From an uncultured Acidimicrobiaceae bacterium (lineage in GTDB: Bacteria; Actinomycetota; Acidimicrobiia; Acidimicrobiales; SZUA-35), in the NCBI GenBank assembly GCA_947259095.1, contig CAMYLA010000041.1:1-32254 (forward strand): DNA of 32,254 nt, given 5' to 3'. A program made the translations under genes and the position numbers. The notes under the pieces were generated by a model, which searched no databases, had not been told where the DNA came from, and saw only the letters and a program-made list of their open reading frames with translations. Of this stretch, positions 23,624-32,191 are shown piece after piece; position 1 is the stretch's first letter, and every line of letters begins with the position of its first letter.

Positions 23624-24976
23624 ATGGCCACCCACGTCTCATCCGAGAAGAAGCCTTTTCACCTCAAGGGCAACTATGCGCCGGTCGACACGGAGGTCTC
23701 GGCAACCGACCTGACCGTTCGCGGCTCGATTCCCGAGGAGTTGTCGGGGCGGTTCCTCCGAAACGGTCCGAACCCCAAGTCCGGTACCTCGGCACACTGG
23801 TTCCTCGGCGACGGCATGATTCACGGCATTCGCCTCCGCGACGGCCGGGCCGACTGGTACCGGAATCGCTACGTCAGGACCAGGGCGTTCCTCGAACCCG
23901 ACGCCAAGCTGATCGGGGACGACGGCACGGTCGACCGGACCATCGGGGTCGCCAACACCCACATCGTCGGCCATGGGGGCAAGATCCTGGCGCTGGTCGA
24001 ATCCAGTTTTCCCTGCGAGGTCTCCCCCGATCTCGACACCATCGGCAGCTACGACTTCGAGGGGCGGCTCGACACCGCCATGACCGCCCATCCGAAGATG
24101 TGCCCGGTGACCGGCGAGATGCACTTCTTCGGCTACGGGTTCTTCGAGCCGTACCTGACCTACCACCGGGTCTCCCCCGACGGGCGGCTGGTGCAATCGG
24201 AGGCGATCGACGTTCCGGGCCCGACGATGATCCACGACTTCGCCATCACCGATCGCCACGTCATCTTCATGGACCTGCCGATCGTGTTCGACCTCGAGCT
24301 GGCCATGCAGGGCACGATGCCCTACCGGTGGGACGACGACTACGGCGCCCGGGTCGGCATCATGGCCCGATCCACCGATGACGTCGCGACCGGGTCCGCC
24401 GACGTCCGCTGGTTCGACGTCGAGCCGTGTTACGTCTTCCATCCGATGAACGCCTACGTCGATGCCGAGGACCGGGTGGTCGTCGACACCGCCCGCTACC
24501 GGCAGCTGTGGCGAGGTTCGTCAAGCGACTTCCGGGACCACGCCACCCTGCACCGCTGGCGCTTCGACCTGGCCAGCGGCGGGGTGAGCGAGAACGAGCT
24601 CGATGACCGACCGATGGAATTCCCGAGGGTCGCCGAGCACCTCACCGGTCTGCCAAATCGTTTCGGCTACGGGGCCGGCGGCCTCGACGGGACGGCGCTG
24701 GTCAAGTACGACCTCGAAGCCGAGACGTCGCAGCTGCGGGAGCTGGGACCGAACGGCATGCCGGGCGAGCCGGTCTTCGTCCCGGCCGCCGATCCCGAGA
24801 GCGAGGATCACGGGTGGCTGATGACCTACGTCTACGACAAGGCACGTGACGGCAGCGACTTCGTGCTGCTCGACGCCCGCGACATCGACGCCGAACCGGT
24901 GGCCACGGTGGAACTACCCCAGCGGGTGCCCTTCGGCTTCCACGGGTCCTGGATCGACGACGCCGGCATCGCCTGA
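23624..24976 (+). CDS. Carotenoid cleavage oxygenase
   Basis: 450 residues from ATG 23624 after AGGAGG. It is a non-heme iron dioxygenase of the retinal pigment epithelium/carotenoid oxygenase family, which cleaves a double bond of carotenoids or stilbene-type compounds. All four iron-binding histidines are in place: His156 (TAHPK), His204 (MIHDFAITD), His273 (VFHPMNAY) and His440 (FGFHGSW). The N-terminal GRFLRNGPNP and HWFLGDGMIHG motifs are also typical. Substrate specificity cannot be read from the sequence. No carotenoid or stilbene genes lie in the window. Divergent from the DUF1996 gene with an 84-bp spacer. Confidence 0.93.
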   Translation: MATHVSSEKKPFHLKGNYAPVDTEVSATDLTVRGSIPEELSGRFLRNGPNPKSGTSAHWFLGDGMIHGIRLRDGRADWYRNRYVRTRAFLEPDAKLIGDDGTVDRTIGVANTHIVGHGGKILALVESSFPCEVSPDLDTIGSYDFEGRLDTAMTAHPKMCPVTGEMHFFGYGFFEPYLTYHRVSPDGRLVQSEAIDVPGPTMIHDFAITDRHVIFMDLPIVFDLELAMQGTMPYRWDDDYGARVGIMARSTDDVATGSADVRWFDVEPCYVFHPMNAYVDAEDRVVVDTARYRQLWRGSSSDFRDHATLHRWRFDLASGGVSENELDDRPMEFPRVAEHLTGLPNRFGYGAGGLDGTALVKYDLEAETSQLRELGPNGMPGEPVFVPAADPESEDHGWLMTYVYDKARDGSDFVLLDARDIDAEPVATVELPQRVPFGFHGSWIDDAGIA

Positions 24977-24987
24977 CCGAGGCCGCC

Positions 24988-25001
24988 GGCCCGAGCGGGC
25001 C
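24988..25001. terminator. Short GC hairpin between convergent genes
   Basis: GGCCC-GAGC-GGGCC sits between the ends of the carotenoid oxygenase gene and thiQ, 12 and 17 bases from their stops. There is no T run, so it may only assist termination. Confidence 0.3.
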
Positions 25002-25017
25002 TCCCAGCCGGGCCGGT

Positions 25018-26091
25018 TCAGCTCGAGACCGGCCGCAGCCCGGTGGGGTCGACCGACAGGCTGACCGACCGGCCACGTTCGAGCGGCTCGGGGGTGGTGA
25101 AGCGGATGGGGTGCTCCCCGCCCGCCACCATCGTGGCCGAGACATCGTGCAACCCCCGCCGGAACACCACCTCGTCGACCTCCACATCGATCGTCCAGCG
25201 GCCTGGACCGGTGTCGGCGGTGGCGGTCTCCGGCGCCACGGTGATGCCGGCCGCCGGCATCACCACAACGTAGTCACCCGGTCCGATCGCTCGCAGTGGA
25301 TGCTCGGGCGCCAGGGCCCCCAGCGTGTGGCCGAACCACCGAACGGTGCCGTCGGCCGACAAAACGATGGACCAGATGTTGGGGTGGCCCAGGAAGGCGG
25401 CCACGAACCGGCTGCCCGGGTCGGCCCACAACTCGGCCGGTGTCCCGATGGCCACCGGGCGGCCGTTGTCGACCACCGCCACCCGGTCGGCCAGTGCAAA
25501 AGCCTCGGACTGGTCATGGGTCACGTGCAAGGCGGTCTGACCGAGCCCGTTCAACAGGCGTCGGAGCTCGCCGGTCAACTGGTCCCGGAGGGCCCGATCC
25601 AGGGAGCCGAGCGGTTCGTCGAGCATCAGCAGACCCGGCTCCGGAGCCAGGGCCCGGGCCAGCGCCACCCGCTGGGCCTCACCCCCGGACAGTTCGGTCG
25701 TGCCCCGACCGCCGTAGCCCTCGAGCCCGACCAGGTCCAGCAGCTCGGAGACCCGGCGCCGCTGATCGACCCTCGGCCGCCCAGCGGTGCGGAGCCCGTA
25801 TGCGATGTTGTCGGCCACGTTGAGGTGGGAGAACAGGCCGTGATCCTGGAACATCAGGCCCAGACCCCGACGATGGGTCGGCACCCTGGCCAGGTCTCGA
25901 CCATCGAGCAGGACCCGACCGCCAGCCAACGGCTCCAGCCCGGCCACCGCCCGCAGCAGGGTGGATTTCCCCGAACCACTCGGCCCGACGACGGCCACGA
26001 TCTCCCCCGAGCAGGCCTCCAGGGAGAACCGATCGAGGGCCATCGTGGCGCCGTAGCAGACGGTGATGTCGTCGACGACCAAGCCGGTCAC
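25018..26091 (-). CDS. thiQ: Thiamine ABC transporter, ATPase subunit
   Basis: 357 residues from GTG 26091, which overlaps the permease stop as GTGA. Nucleotide-binding motifs are complete: Walker A GPSGSGKST (36-44), Q-loop FQDHGLF (81-87), signature LSGGEAQRV (134-142), Walker B LLMLDEP (154-160) and H-loop HVTHD. After about residue 230 a C-terminal beta domain (DYVVVMPAAGITVAPE, then VDEVVFRRGLHDVSAT) resembles the TOBE-like regulatory domain of iron and spermidine-type ATPases, so this subunit is longer than Escherichia coli ThiQ (about 230 residues). It powers uptake through ThiP. Sequence alone also fits an iron/molybdate-type ATPase; the operon and TPP riboswitch decide for thiamine. 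Confidence 0.88.
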   Translation of the reverse strand: MTGLVVDDITVCYGATMALDRFSLEACSGEIVAVVGPSGSGKSTLLRAVAGLEPLAGGRVLLDGRDLARVPTHRRGLGLMFQDHGLFSHLNVADNIAYGLRTAGRPRVDQRRRVSELLDLVGLEGYGGRGTTELSGGEAQRVALARALAPEPGLLMLDEPLGSLDRALRDQLTGELRRLLNGLGQTALHVTHDQSEAFALADRVAVVDNGRPVAIGTPAELWADPGSRFVAAFLGHPNIWSIVLSADGTVRWFGHTLGALAPEHPLRAIGPGDYVVVMPAAGITVAPETATADTGPGRWTIDVEVDEVVFRRGLHDVSATMVAGGEHPIRFTTPEPLERGRSVSLSVDPTGLRPVSS

Positions 26092-27944
26092 AGCAGTGTC
26101 ACCCCTTCGTCGCGCCGGAACTCGATGATGGCGGCCACCACCGCCACCACACAGCCGATGACGACGCTGAGGGCCAGCGCCTGGCCCCGAAGCTGTTGAC
26201 CGGGATTGGAGAGCAACCGGAACACCGCAAGCGGCGCGGTGAACGACTCGTCGCCCCTGGCCAGGAACGAGGTGGCCCCGAACTCGCCGATACTGACCGC
26301 AACGGCGAAACCGGCGCCGGTGGCCAGCGGTCGACGAACCAGCGGCCAGTCGACGGTTCGGCGGATCACCGACGGCGAGGCCCCGAGGGTGGCAGCGGCC
26401 TCTCGAACCCGGGGATCGATGGACCGAAGCGCGGGCACCATGGCCGCCAGCACGAACGGCAGACCGATGACGGCATGGGCCGCCGGGACCAACCACACCG
26501 ACCGCCGGATGTCGAACAGGGTGAAGCCCACCAGGTAGCCGAAGCCGAGCGTCACCGCCGAGACGCCGAGCGGCAGCAGGGCGACCGCCTCCAGCAGCCG
26601 GCCCATCCGACCACCCCGTTCGATCGTCAGCGCCGCCAGCGAACCGACGATGGTTGCCACCAGTGCCGCCATGACTGCGAACCGGATCGAATTCCACAGC
26701 GCCGCCGCGGCCGACACCGGCAACAGGTCGGCCCGTTCGAACAGCAGCCGGTAGTTGGCGAGCCCATAGCTCTGCTCGGTCCCGAACCGGATCACCAAAG
26801 ACTGCTCGACCAGCACCAGGATCGGCAGACCGATGGTGACCGCCACCAGGGCACAGACCAACCCGAGGTGCAGCCGGCGACGAACGCCCACCACCGGCAC
26901 CGGTGATGAGGTGTTGCGCTGGACGAAGGCGTGGCGCCTCTGGAAGCCGGCGGCGACGGCGGCCAACACCAGCACCACCAGGATCTGGAGCGCGGCCAGG
27001 ACGGCGGCGACATCGAACTCCTGACGCGAGACGGCGTAGCGGTAGATTTCGGTCTCGATGGTGGCTCGACGGAGGCCGCCCAGCACCCGGATCACCCCGA
27101 AACTGGTGAACGAGAAGAGGAAGACCAGCAGGTACGAACCGGCCAGCACCGGGATCAGGCTGCGGAGGGTCACGGTGAACCAGACCCGGATCGGGGATGC
27201 CCCGAGCGTGGCCGCCACCTCGAGCTGACGTCGGTCGAGGCGGGCCCAATAGCCACCGACGACTCGAACCACCACCGCCAGATTGAAGAAGACGTGGGCC
27301 GCCAACACCGCCCACAGGGTGCGGTCGATGGCCAACCCGAACCGATCGAAGAGCGCATCGAAGGCCGCCGCAACCACGACCGTTGGCAGAACGAATGGAA
27401 CGATCACCAAAGCCCGCAGGGCCGCCCGGCCCGGAAACCGGTAGCGGGCGATGGCATGGGCGATCGGCAAACCGATCACCACGGTCAGGGCGGCCGAAAG
27501 GGCGGCCTGCCAGATGGTGAACACCAGCACCCGCTGAACCGAGCCCCTGGAGAGGACCTCGGCCACATCTGCCGGGCCGACGCCGGCCAGGCTGCGTCGC
27601 ATGACCGCCACCAACGGCCACGCCACCATGACCGCAAGGAACAGCGCCGGCACCGCCGCCGACCCCAAACGGCCGATCGGGGGGCGACGCCGGCCCCCGG
27701 CCAGTCGACGTACGATTCCCGGCCGTCTGGCCGGTCCGGTGTCGGGCCGCCCGGACGCCGGAGCGCCGGGACCCTCGGCCATCGCCCTGCCCTCGGCTGC
27801 CGCTCTGCCATCGACCGGCGCGCTGGCCTCGGCTGCCCCAAGCGCTTTGGCCGCCGCACCGTCCCCGGCCACCGCACCGCCTTCGGCGGCAGCGGAGTCC
27901 AGTTCGGTCAGCGGAGCACGATCTCGGCCCACCGCTCGGTCCAA
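26088..27944 (-). CDS. thiP: Thiamine ABC transporter, fused permease
   Basis: A double-length permease of up to 618 residues with about twelve membrane helices in two homologous halves. Each half carries an EAA-type coupling motif: EVAATLGASPIRVWFTVTL and REAAATLGASPSVIRRTVDW. This is the ThiP/FbpB fusion plan. The start is uncertain. TTG 27944 and GTG 27932 would couple it to thiB (37-bp overlap), but add an odd Ala/Gly-rich cytoplasmic tail (AAAKALGAAEASAPVDGRAA). ATG 27782, preceded by GAGGGCAGGGCG, removes most of it. It moves thiamine or its phosphates through the inner membrane for ThiQ. The stop overlaps the thiQ start. Confidence 0.88.
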   Translation of the reverse strand: MDRAVGRDRAPLTELDSAAAEGGAVAGDGAAAKALGAAEASAPVDGRAAAEGRAMAEGPGAPASGRPDTGPARRPGIVRRLAGGRRRPPIGRLGSAAVPALFLAVMVAWPLVAVMRRSLAGVGPADVAEVLSRGSVQRVLVFTIWQAALSAALTVVIGLPIAHAIARYRFPGRAALRALVIVPFVLPTVVVAAAFDALFDRFGLAIDRTLWAVLAAHVFFNLAVVVRVVGGYWARLDRRQLEVAATLGASPIRVWFTVTLRSLIPVLAGSYLLVFLFSFTSFGVIRVLGGLRRATIETEIYRYAVSRQEFDVAAVLAALQILVVLVLAAVAAGFQRRHAFVQRNTSSPVPVVGVRRRLHLGLVCALVAVTIGLPILVLVEQSLVIRFGTEQSYGLANYRLLFERADLLPVSAAAALWNSIRFAVMAALVATIVGSLAALTIERGGRMGRLLEAVALLPLGVSAVTLGFGYLVGFTLFDIRRSVWLVPAAHAVIGLPFVLAAMVPALRSIDPRVREAAATLGASPSVIRRTVDWPLVRRPLATGAGFAVAVSIGEFGATSFLARGDESFTAPLAVFRLLSNPGQQLRGQALALSVVIGCVVAVVAAIIEFRRDEGVTLL

Positions 27945-29125
27945 TCACTTCGGTTGGCCTCGATCTCGGCCGGGCTGATCGTCAGCGGGTCGACCACCTC
28001 GGCGGCGTGGGCCCGGTAGAGCTCGGGGACGGGCACATCTGCATTGGCCGGGGCCACGAACATGTTGAGCGGTATGTCGGCCTGGAACGTCTCGGAGAGC
28101 ATGAAGTCGATGAGCTGGCGGGCCGCCGGCTCCACCTCGGTCCCGGCCAGGACCCCTGCGAACTCGATCTGGCGGAAACAGCTGTCGATCAAGACCTCGG
28201 TCGGTGCGGTCTCGAGCGGCTCGGTGGCGAACAGCACTTCGGCCACCGGGCTCGACGCATAGGAGGTGACCAGTGCCTTGTCGCCGCCGCCGGCCACGAA
28301 CTCGCCGTAGTATGCCTCGGTCCACCCGGGGGTGACGGTCACGCCGCCGTCGCGGAGCCGGCGCCAGTAGTCCTCCCACCCATCCTCGCCGTAGCGGGCG
28401 ATCGTGGCCAGCAGGAAGGCGAACCCTGGTGACGAGGTCTCCGGATCGGGGGTGACGAAGGATCCGGCGAACGCCGGATCGGTCAGATCGTCGAGGTCGG
28501 TCGGTGCCTCCGGCACCTGATCGGTCCAATAGTTGATGCACACGTCGCCGACGTCGATGGGGGTGACCCGACCTTCCGGGTCGAGCTCCAGTTCGTCGGG
28601 GACCGAGGCCAGGCCCGGTGATTGGTACGGCAGGAACAGTTCGGCGTCGAGGCCTCGCTGCAGGAAGGTGTTGTCGATGCCGAACAGGACGTCTCCTTCT
28701 GGTTGGTCCGAGGACAACACGGCCCGAGCCACCACCTCACCGGCGTCGCCACCCTTGATGACCTCGACCTCGATCCCGGTGTCCAGGGTGAAGTTGTCGA
28801 ACAGGCCATCGCTGACCGAGAACGAGTCGTGGGTGACCAGCCGGACCACCGTCCCGGGCTCGATCGCCACCGGGTCGTCATCCTCGGCCGGCGCCGACAC
28901 CGACCCTTCGGTGGTCGTCGGCTCAGCCTCGCCGGAGGAATCGGACGCGGCATCGCCAGCCCCGCTCTCGGGGCCCTCGAGGGCGGCTTGGGTGGATGTG
29001 TTTGTGTCTGTCACATCGTCGTCGCCCCCCGAGCACCCGGCGGCGAGGAGCGCCAAGGCGACCAGAACGGCCACAAGGGGACGGCGGGCGCCATCTGACG
29101 CCTGTCGGAAACTGCGGTGATGCAT
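27908..29125 (-). CDS. thiB: Thiamine-binding lipoprotein of ABC transporter
   Basis: 405 residues from ATG 29125. A lipoprotein signal with lipobox LAAGC (Cys31) is followed by an acidic Ser/Thr linker of about 60 residues. The mature domain has hallmarks of periplasmic-type thiamine-binding proteins: VTHDSFSVSDGLFDNF, GGDAGEVVARAVLSSD, GDVLFGIDNTFLQRGLDAEL, then VTPIDVGDVCINYWTD and FLLATIARYGEDGWEDYW. It captures thiamine, TMP or TPP outside the membrane and hands it to ThiP. First gene of thiBPQ, and directly preceded by a TPP riboswitch, which confirms the substrate class. Its Shine-Dalgarno sequence lies in the riboswitch 3' edge. Confidence 0.95.
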   Translation of the reverse strand: MHHRSFRQASDGARRPLVAVLVALALLAAGCSGGDDDVTDTNTSTQAALEGPESGAGDAASDSSGEAEPTTTEGSVSAPAEDDDPVAIEPGTVVRLVTHDSFSVSDGLFDNFTLDTGIEVEVIKGGDAGEVVARAVLSSDQPEGDVLFGIDNTFLQRGLDAELFLPYQSPGLASVPDELELDPEGRVTPIDVGDVCINYWTDQVPEAPTDLDDLTDPAFAGSFVTPDPETSSPGFAFLLATIARYGEDGWEDYWRRLRDGGVTVTPGWTEAYYGEFVAGGGDKALVTSYASSPVAEVLFATEPLETAPTEVLIDSCFRQIEFAGVLAGTEVEPAARQLIDFMLSETFQADIPLNMFVAPANADVPVPELYRAHAAEVVDPLTISPAEIEANRSDWTERWAEIVLR

Positions 29126-29127
29126 GC

Positions 29128-29222
29128 TGGCTCCCTTTCGCTGGCATTACCCAGATCAGGTTCGGCGGGTCGACAGTGGTAGCTGCCCTCTCAGCCCGGC
29201 ATCATCCGAGCTCCCCGGTTCT
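29128..29222 (-). ncRNA. TPP riboswitch (THI element)
   Basis: Read on the minus strand. A P3 hairpin AGCTCGG-ATGATG-CCGGGCT is followed by the conserved CTGAGA, an inserted hairpin, then GAACCTGATCTGG, GTAAT, GCCAGCG and AAGGGA, the pyrophosphate-sensing P4/P5 half. These conserved blocks make the class certain. The aptamer ends about 3-5 bases before the thiB ATG, and the AAAGGGAG that serves as ribosome site is part of its 3' edge. TPP binding should therefore block translation of thiB directly, with no separate expression platform. Confidence 0.95.
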
Positions 29223-29271
29223 TGCGTGTATCAAATTGTGATTTCAATTCTAAACCGGCAACACTCCATTC
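29223..29271. promoter_or_regulatory. A/T-rich divergent promoter region of thiBPQ and ybaK-pncB
   Basis: A 49-bp gap between the riboswitch and the ybaK start, rich in A and T (ATCAAATTGTGATTTCAATT) in contrast to all surrounding DNA. Minus-strand transcription of the riboswitch must start here or slightly within it, and the plus-strand promoter of ybaK must overlap. I cannot place -10/-35 boxes with confidence. Confidence 0.5.
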
Positions 29272-29751
29272 GTGACCCCGGCGATCAAGATGCTGCAGAA
29301 GTGCGCTATCGACCACCGGGTGGTGAGCTACGCCCACGACCCGGCGGCCGAGTCCTACGGGGCCGAGGCGGCCGAGGCGCTGGGGCTGGAGCCCGACCGG
29401 GTGTTCAAGACGCTGCTGGCCGAGCTCGACAGCGGCGAGACCGTCGTGGCCGTGGTCCCGGTGGCCAGGCGACTCGACCTCAAAGCACTGGCTCGCTCGG
29501 CGGGGGCAAAGAAGGCGGCGATGGCCGACCCTGGGGATGCGGAGCGGCTCAGCGGCTATGTGGTCGGCGGCATCTCCCCGCTCGGCCAGCGCAAGCGGCT
29601 CCGGACCTTCGTCGACACCGCCGCACAGGAGCTCGACGAGATCCACGTCAGCGGCGGACGGCGAGGGCTGGAGATCGCCCTGGCGCCGGCCGCCCTGGCC
29701 GACCTGCTGGACGCCGTCGTCGGCCGGTTGACCACCGAGGACGCCCGATGA
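29272..29751 (+). CDS. ybaK: YbaK/EbsC-type aminoacyl-tRNA deacylase
   Basis: 159 residues from GTG 29272. It belongs to the YbaK/ProX family that hydrolyses mischarged Cys-tRNA(Pro) and similar errors. Features: YSYAHDP-like strand near residue 20, EALGLEPDRVFKTLLAELD with the catalytic Lys46, VVPVARRLDLKALARSAGAK, and GGISPLGQRKRLRTFVD, where the GGxSPxG loop lines the active site. Length is that of the family. The stop codon overlaps the next start as ATGA, so it is translationally coupled to pncB. The link between the two functions is unclear. Confidence 0.9.
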   Translation: MTPAIKMLQKCAIDHRVVSYAHDPAAESYGAEAAEALGLEPDRVFKTLLAELDSGETVVAVVPVARRLDLKALARSAGAKKAAMADPGDAERLSGYVVGGISPLGQRKRLRTFVDTAAQELDEIHVSGGRRGLEIALAPAALADLLDAVVGRLTTEDAR

Positions 29752-31022
29752 ACACCTCAACCGCGTTGTTCACCGATCGCTACGAGCTGACGATGGTCGA
29801 CGCCGCCCTCCGCAGCGGCCAGGCCACCAGGCGATCGGTGTTCGAACTGTTCACCAGGAGCCTGCCGCCCCGGCGGGGCTACGGGGTGGTGGCGGGAACC
29901 GCCAGAGCCATCGCGGCGGCGGTCGACTTCACCTTCGGTGACGGGGAGCTGGCCTGGCTCGAGGCCAACGACATCGTGTCACCCCCGGCGATCGAGTTCC
30001 TGGCCGACTACCGGTTCTCGGGCGACATGTGGGGGTTCCTCGAAGGCGACCTCTACCTTGCCGATTCGCCGGTGCTGACCGTCGAGGCACCCTTTGCCGA
30101 GGCGGTGGTGTTGGAGACGGTCCTGCTGTCGATCTTCAATCACGACTCGGCGGTGGCCTCGGCGGTGGCCAGGATGGTCGATGCCGCCGCCGGCCGGGAC
30201 GTGATCGAGGGTGGGGCCCGCCGAGCCCACGAAACGGCGGCGGTTGCGGCGGCCCGGGCGGCCTACCTGGCGGGGGCGACCGCCACCTCCAATCTCCAGG
30301 CCGGTCGCGCCTACGGCATCCCCACCGTCGGCACCATCGGCCACGCCTTCGTGCTGGCCCACGAAACCGAGCGCCGGGCCTTCGAGGCCCAACACCAGCT
30401 CCTCGGCCCGGACACCACCTATCTGGTCGACACCTTCGATATCGAAACCGGGATCCGGACCGCAGTGGACGTCGCCGGTCCCGCCATCGGCGGTATCCGG
30501 ATCGACTCCGGCGACCTGGCCATCGAGTCCAACGACGCCAGGACCCTGCTCGACGGCCTCGGTGCGACCGATGCCACCATCATCGTGTCCGGCGACCTCG
30601 ACGAGTGGAGCATCGCCGCCCTGGCCGATGCCCCCATCGACGGGTACCTGGTCGGCACCAACCTGATCACCGGCTCGGGCCACCCCACCGCATCGATGGT
30701 GTACAAGCTGGTGGCCATCGAATCGGGGGGACGGCTGCAGTCGGTGAACAAGCGCTCCATCGGCAAGGGCACGGTCGGGGGCCGGAAGGCCGCATTCCGA
30801 CTGGACGACCACGACCTGCTGGTCGTCGACAACGAACGGCCGCTCGGCCAGGTTCCCGGGCCGGGACGTCGGCTCCAGGTTCCACTGATTCGCAACGGTG
30901 CAGCGGTCGGCCTCCCGCCGCTGGAAACGTCGCGGTCATGGTGTCGGAGTTGTCTGGCCGAGCTGCCTGACGCCGCCCGCAGACCGGACGCCTTGCCAAC
31001 CGAGTCCCGGGTGAGAGTCTGA
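29748..31022 (+). CDS. pncB: Nicotinate phosphoribosyltransferase
   Basis: 424 residues from ATG 29748. It makes nicotinate mononucleotide from nicotinate and PRPP, in the NAD salvage pathway. Family signatures are ALFTDRYELTMVDAALRSGQ at the N-terminus, RSLPPRRGYGVVAGT, LETVLLSIFNHDSAVASAVA, the GxRRAH-type EGGARRAHETAAVAAARAAY, GTIGHAFVLAH, the IRIDSGDLA strand and the PRPP-site region YLVGTNLITGSGHP. The end is ragged (SWCRSCLAELPDAARRPDAL) but normal for actinobacterial forms. Coupled to ybaK by a 4-bp overlap. Confidence 0.93.
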   Translation: MNTSTALFTDRYELTMVDAALRSGQATRRSVFELFTRSLPPRRGYGVVAGTARAIAAAVDFTFGDGELAWLEANDIVSPPAIEFLADYRFSGDMWGFLEGDLYLADSPVLTVEAPFAEAVVLETVLLSIFNHDSAVASAVARMVDAAAGRDVIEGGARRAHETAAVAAARAAYLAGATATSNLQAGRAYGIPTVGTIGHAFVLAHETERRAFEAQHQLLGPDTTYLVDTFDIETGIRTAVDVAGPAIGGIRIDSGDLAIESNDARTLLDGLGATDATIIVSGDLDEWSIAALADAPIDGYLVGTNLITGSGHPTASMVYKLVAIESGGRLQSVNKRSIGKGTVGGRKAAFRLDDHDLLVVDNERPLGQVPGPGRRLQVPLIRNGAAVGLPPLETSRSWCRSCLAELPDAARRPDALPTESRVRV

Positions 31023-31103
31023 CCAACCGCGCCAGGGAGAGGTCTCGTGTGGGCCGATGGCACCCTTGCGACCGATGGCCCGTTTCTCCCCGGGTTCGGT
31101 CGG

Positions 31104-31678
31104 ATGACGGGCTCGCTGCTGATCGTCACCGGCCCGCCCGGCGCCGGAAAATCGACCGTGGCCGGGATGCTGGCCCAGCGATGGGAACCCAGTGCGGTGG
31201 TGACAGGCGACAGCTTCTTCGAGTTCCTGGCCACCGCCATGATCGAGCCGTGGCTGCCGGCCTCGGCCAGCCAGAACGAGATCGTGACCGAGGCCGCCGG
31301 TGCCGCCACCGGCCGGTTCGTGGCCGGCGGCTATCGAACCATCTACGGGGTGTGCTCGGGCCGTGGTTCCTCGGCCGCTTCCTCGCCGCCGCAGGGCCCG
31401 GCACCGCTGGAGCGTCCGACTCGATCGGCCCGGCCAACCCGGTCGACTATGCGATCGTGTTGCCACCGGTCGAGGTCTGCCTGCAACGGGTGGCGACGCG
31501 GCCGGGGCACGGTTTCGACAACCCCGGGGCCACGGCCAAGATGCACCACGAGTTCGCAGCCGCCACCGTCGACCGCCGCCACGTCGTCGACGACCGGACG
31601 ACCGGGCCCGACGAGCTGGCCGCCATCCTGGAGGAGCGAGTTGCGGCCGGATCGCTGCGGTATCGGCCCGGGCGGTGA
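31104..31678 (+). pseudogene. P-loop kinase (zeta-toxin/CPT-like), frameshifted
   Basis: From ATG 31104 the frame gives MTGSLLIVTGPPGAGKSTVA (Walker A GPPGAGKST), GDSFFEFLATAMIEPWLPAS and GGYRTIYGV, then turns to unrelated Ser/Pro-rich sequence. In the -1 frame, from about 31350, the expected continuation appears: LGPWFLGRFLAAAGPGTAGA, DYAIVLPPVEVCLQRVATRP and GHGFDNPGATAKMHHEFAAA, ending at 31678. One missing base in the stretch ACGGGGTGTG (31344-31353) would restore a single protein of about 190 residues. It resembles small P-loop phosphotransferases of unknown target. It is either an inactivated gene or a homopolymer-associated sequencing error. Confidence 0.75.
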
Positions 31679-31694
31679 CACCACCCGGACCCGG

Positions 31695-32162
31695 TCAGTC
31701 CCTGCGGAGCAGGTAGTGGGCCCCGGGGCCCTGCTCGGCGGCCAGATCACCGGGGTTGAAGACATCGCAGGCGTCGAGCGTCTGGCAGCCACAGCCGATG
31801 CAGGCCGACAGCTTGTCCCTGATGGCTTCCAGCACTGCGATCTGATGGTCGAGCCGTGGCCGCCACTGACCGGCGAACTCTTCCCATTCCTCTTTTGTCG
31901 GCGCCCGATCGTCCGGTAGTTCGTGGAGCGAGTCGCGGATCTCGGCCAACTTCAGCCCCACGCTCTGCGCAGCCCGGATGAAGGCAACCCGACGCAGGAC
32001 GTCGCGGGCGTAGCGACGTTGCCCGCCCGAGGTCCTGCGGGACACGATCAGCCCGTTCTGCTCGTAGAACCGCAGCGCCGAGGTGGAGATCCCGATCCGG
32101 GCCGCGGTCTCCCCGATGGTCATCTCGCCGTCGACCGGCTCCCGTCCCCCATCGGCGGTCAT
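31695..32162 (-). CDS. soxR: Redox-sensing transcription factor SoxR
   Basis: 155 residues from ATG 32162, with AGGAGG about 13 bases upstream. It is a MerR-family regulator: DNA-binding domain MTIGETAARIGISTSALRFY and EQNGLIVSRRTSGGQRRY, a dimerisation helix, and the [2Fe-2S] cluster motif C-x2-C-x-C-x5-C at Cys121, 124, 126 and 132 (CIGCGCQTLDAC), at almost the same positions as in Escherichia coli. In actinobacteria SoxR senses redox-active compounds rather than superoxide stress. Its targets are not evident here; no soxS is expected. It lies 29 bp downstream of the end of another minus-strand gene. Confidence 0.95.
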   Translation of the reverse strand: MTADGGREPVDGEMTIGETAARIGISTSALRFYEQNGLIVSRRTSGGQRRYARDVLRRVAFIRAAQSVGLKLAEIRDSLHELPDDRAPTKEEWEEFAGQWRPRLDHQIAVLEAIRDKLSACIGCGCQTLDACDVFNPGDLAAEQGPGAHYLLRRD

Positions 32163-32191
32163 CTCGATGTGAAGCCTCCTGTCGCCGGCGG

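Noticed and set aside
25018..27948. 976-codon minus-strand frame that would fuse the ATPase to a long N-terminal part
   Set aside because: The first about 620 codons are an out-of-frame reading of thiP. The true ATPase start is GTG 26091, overlapping the permease stop.
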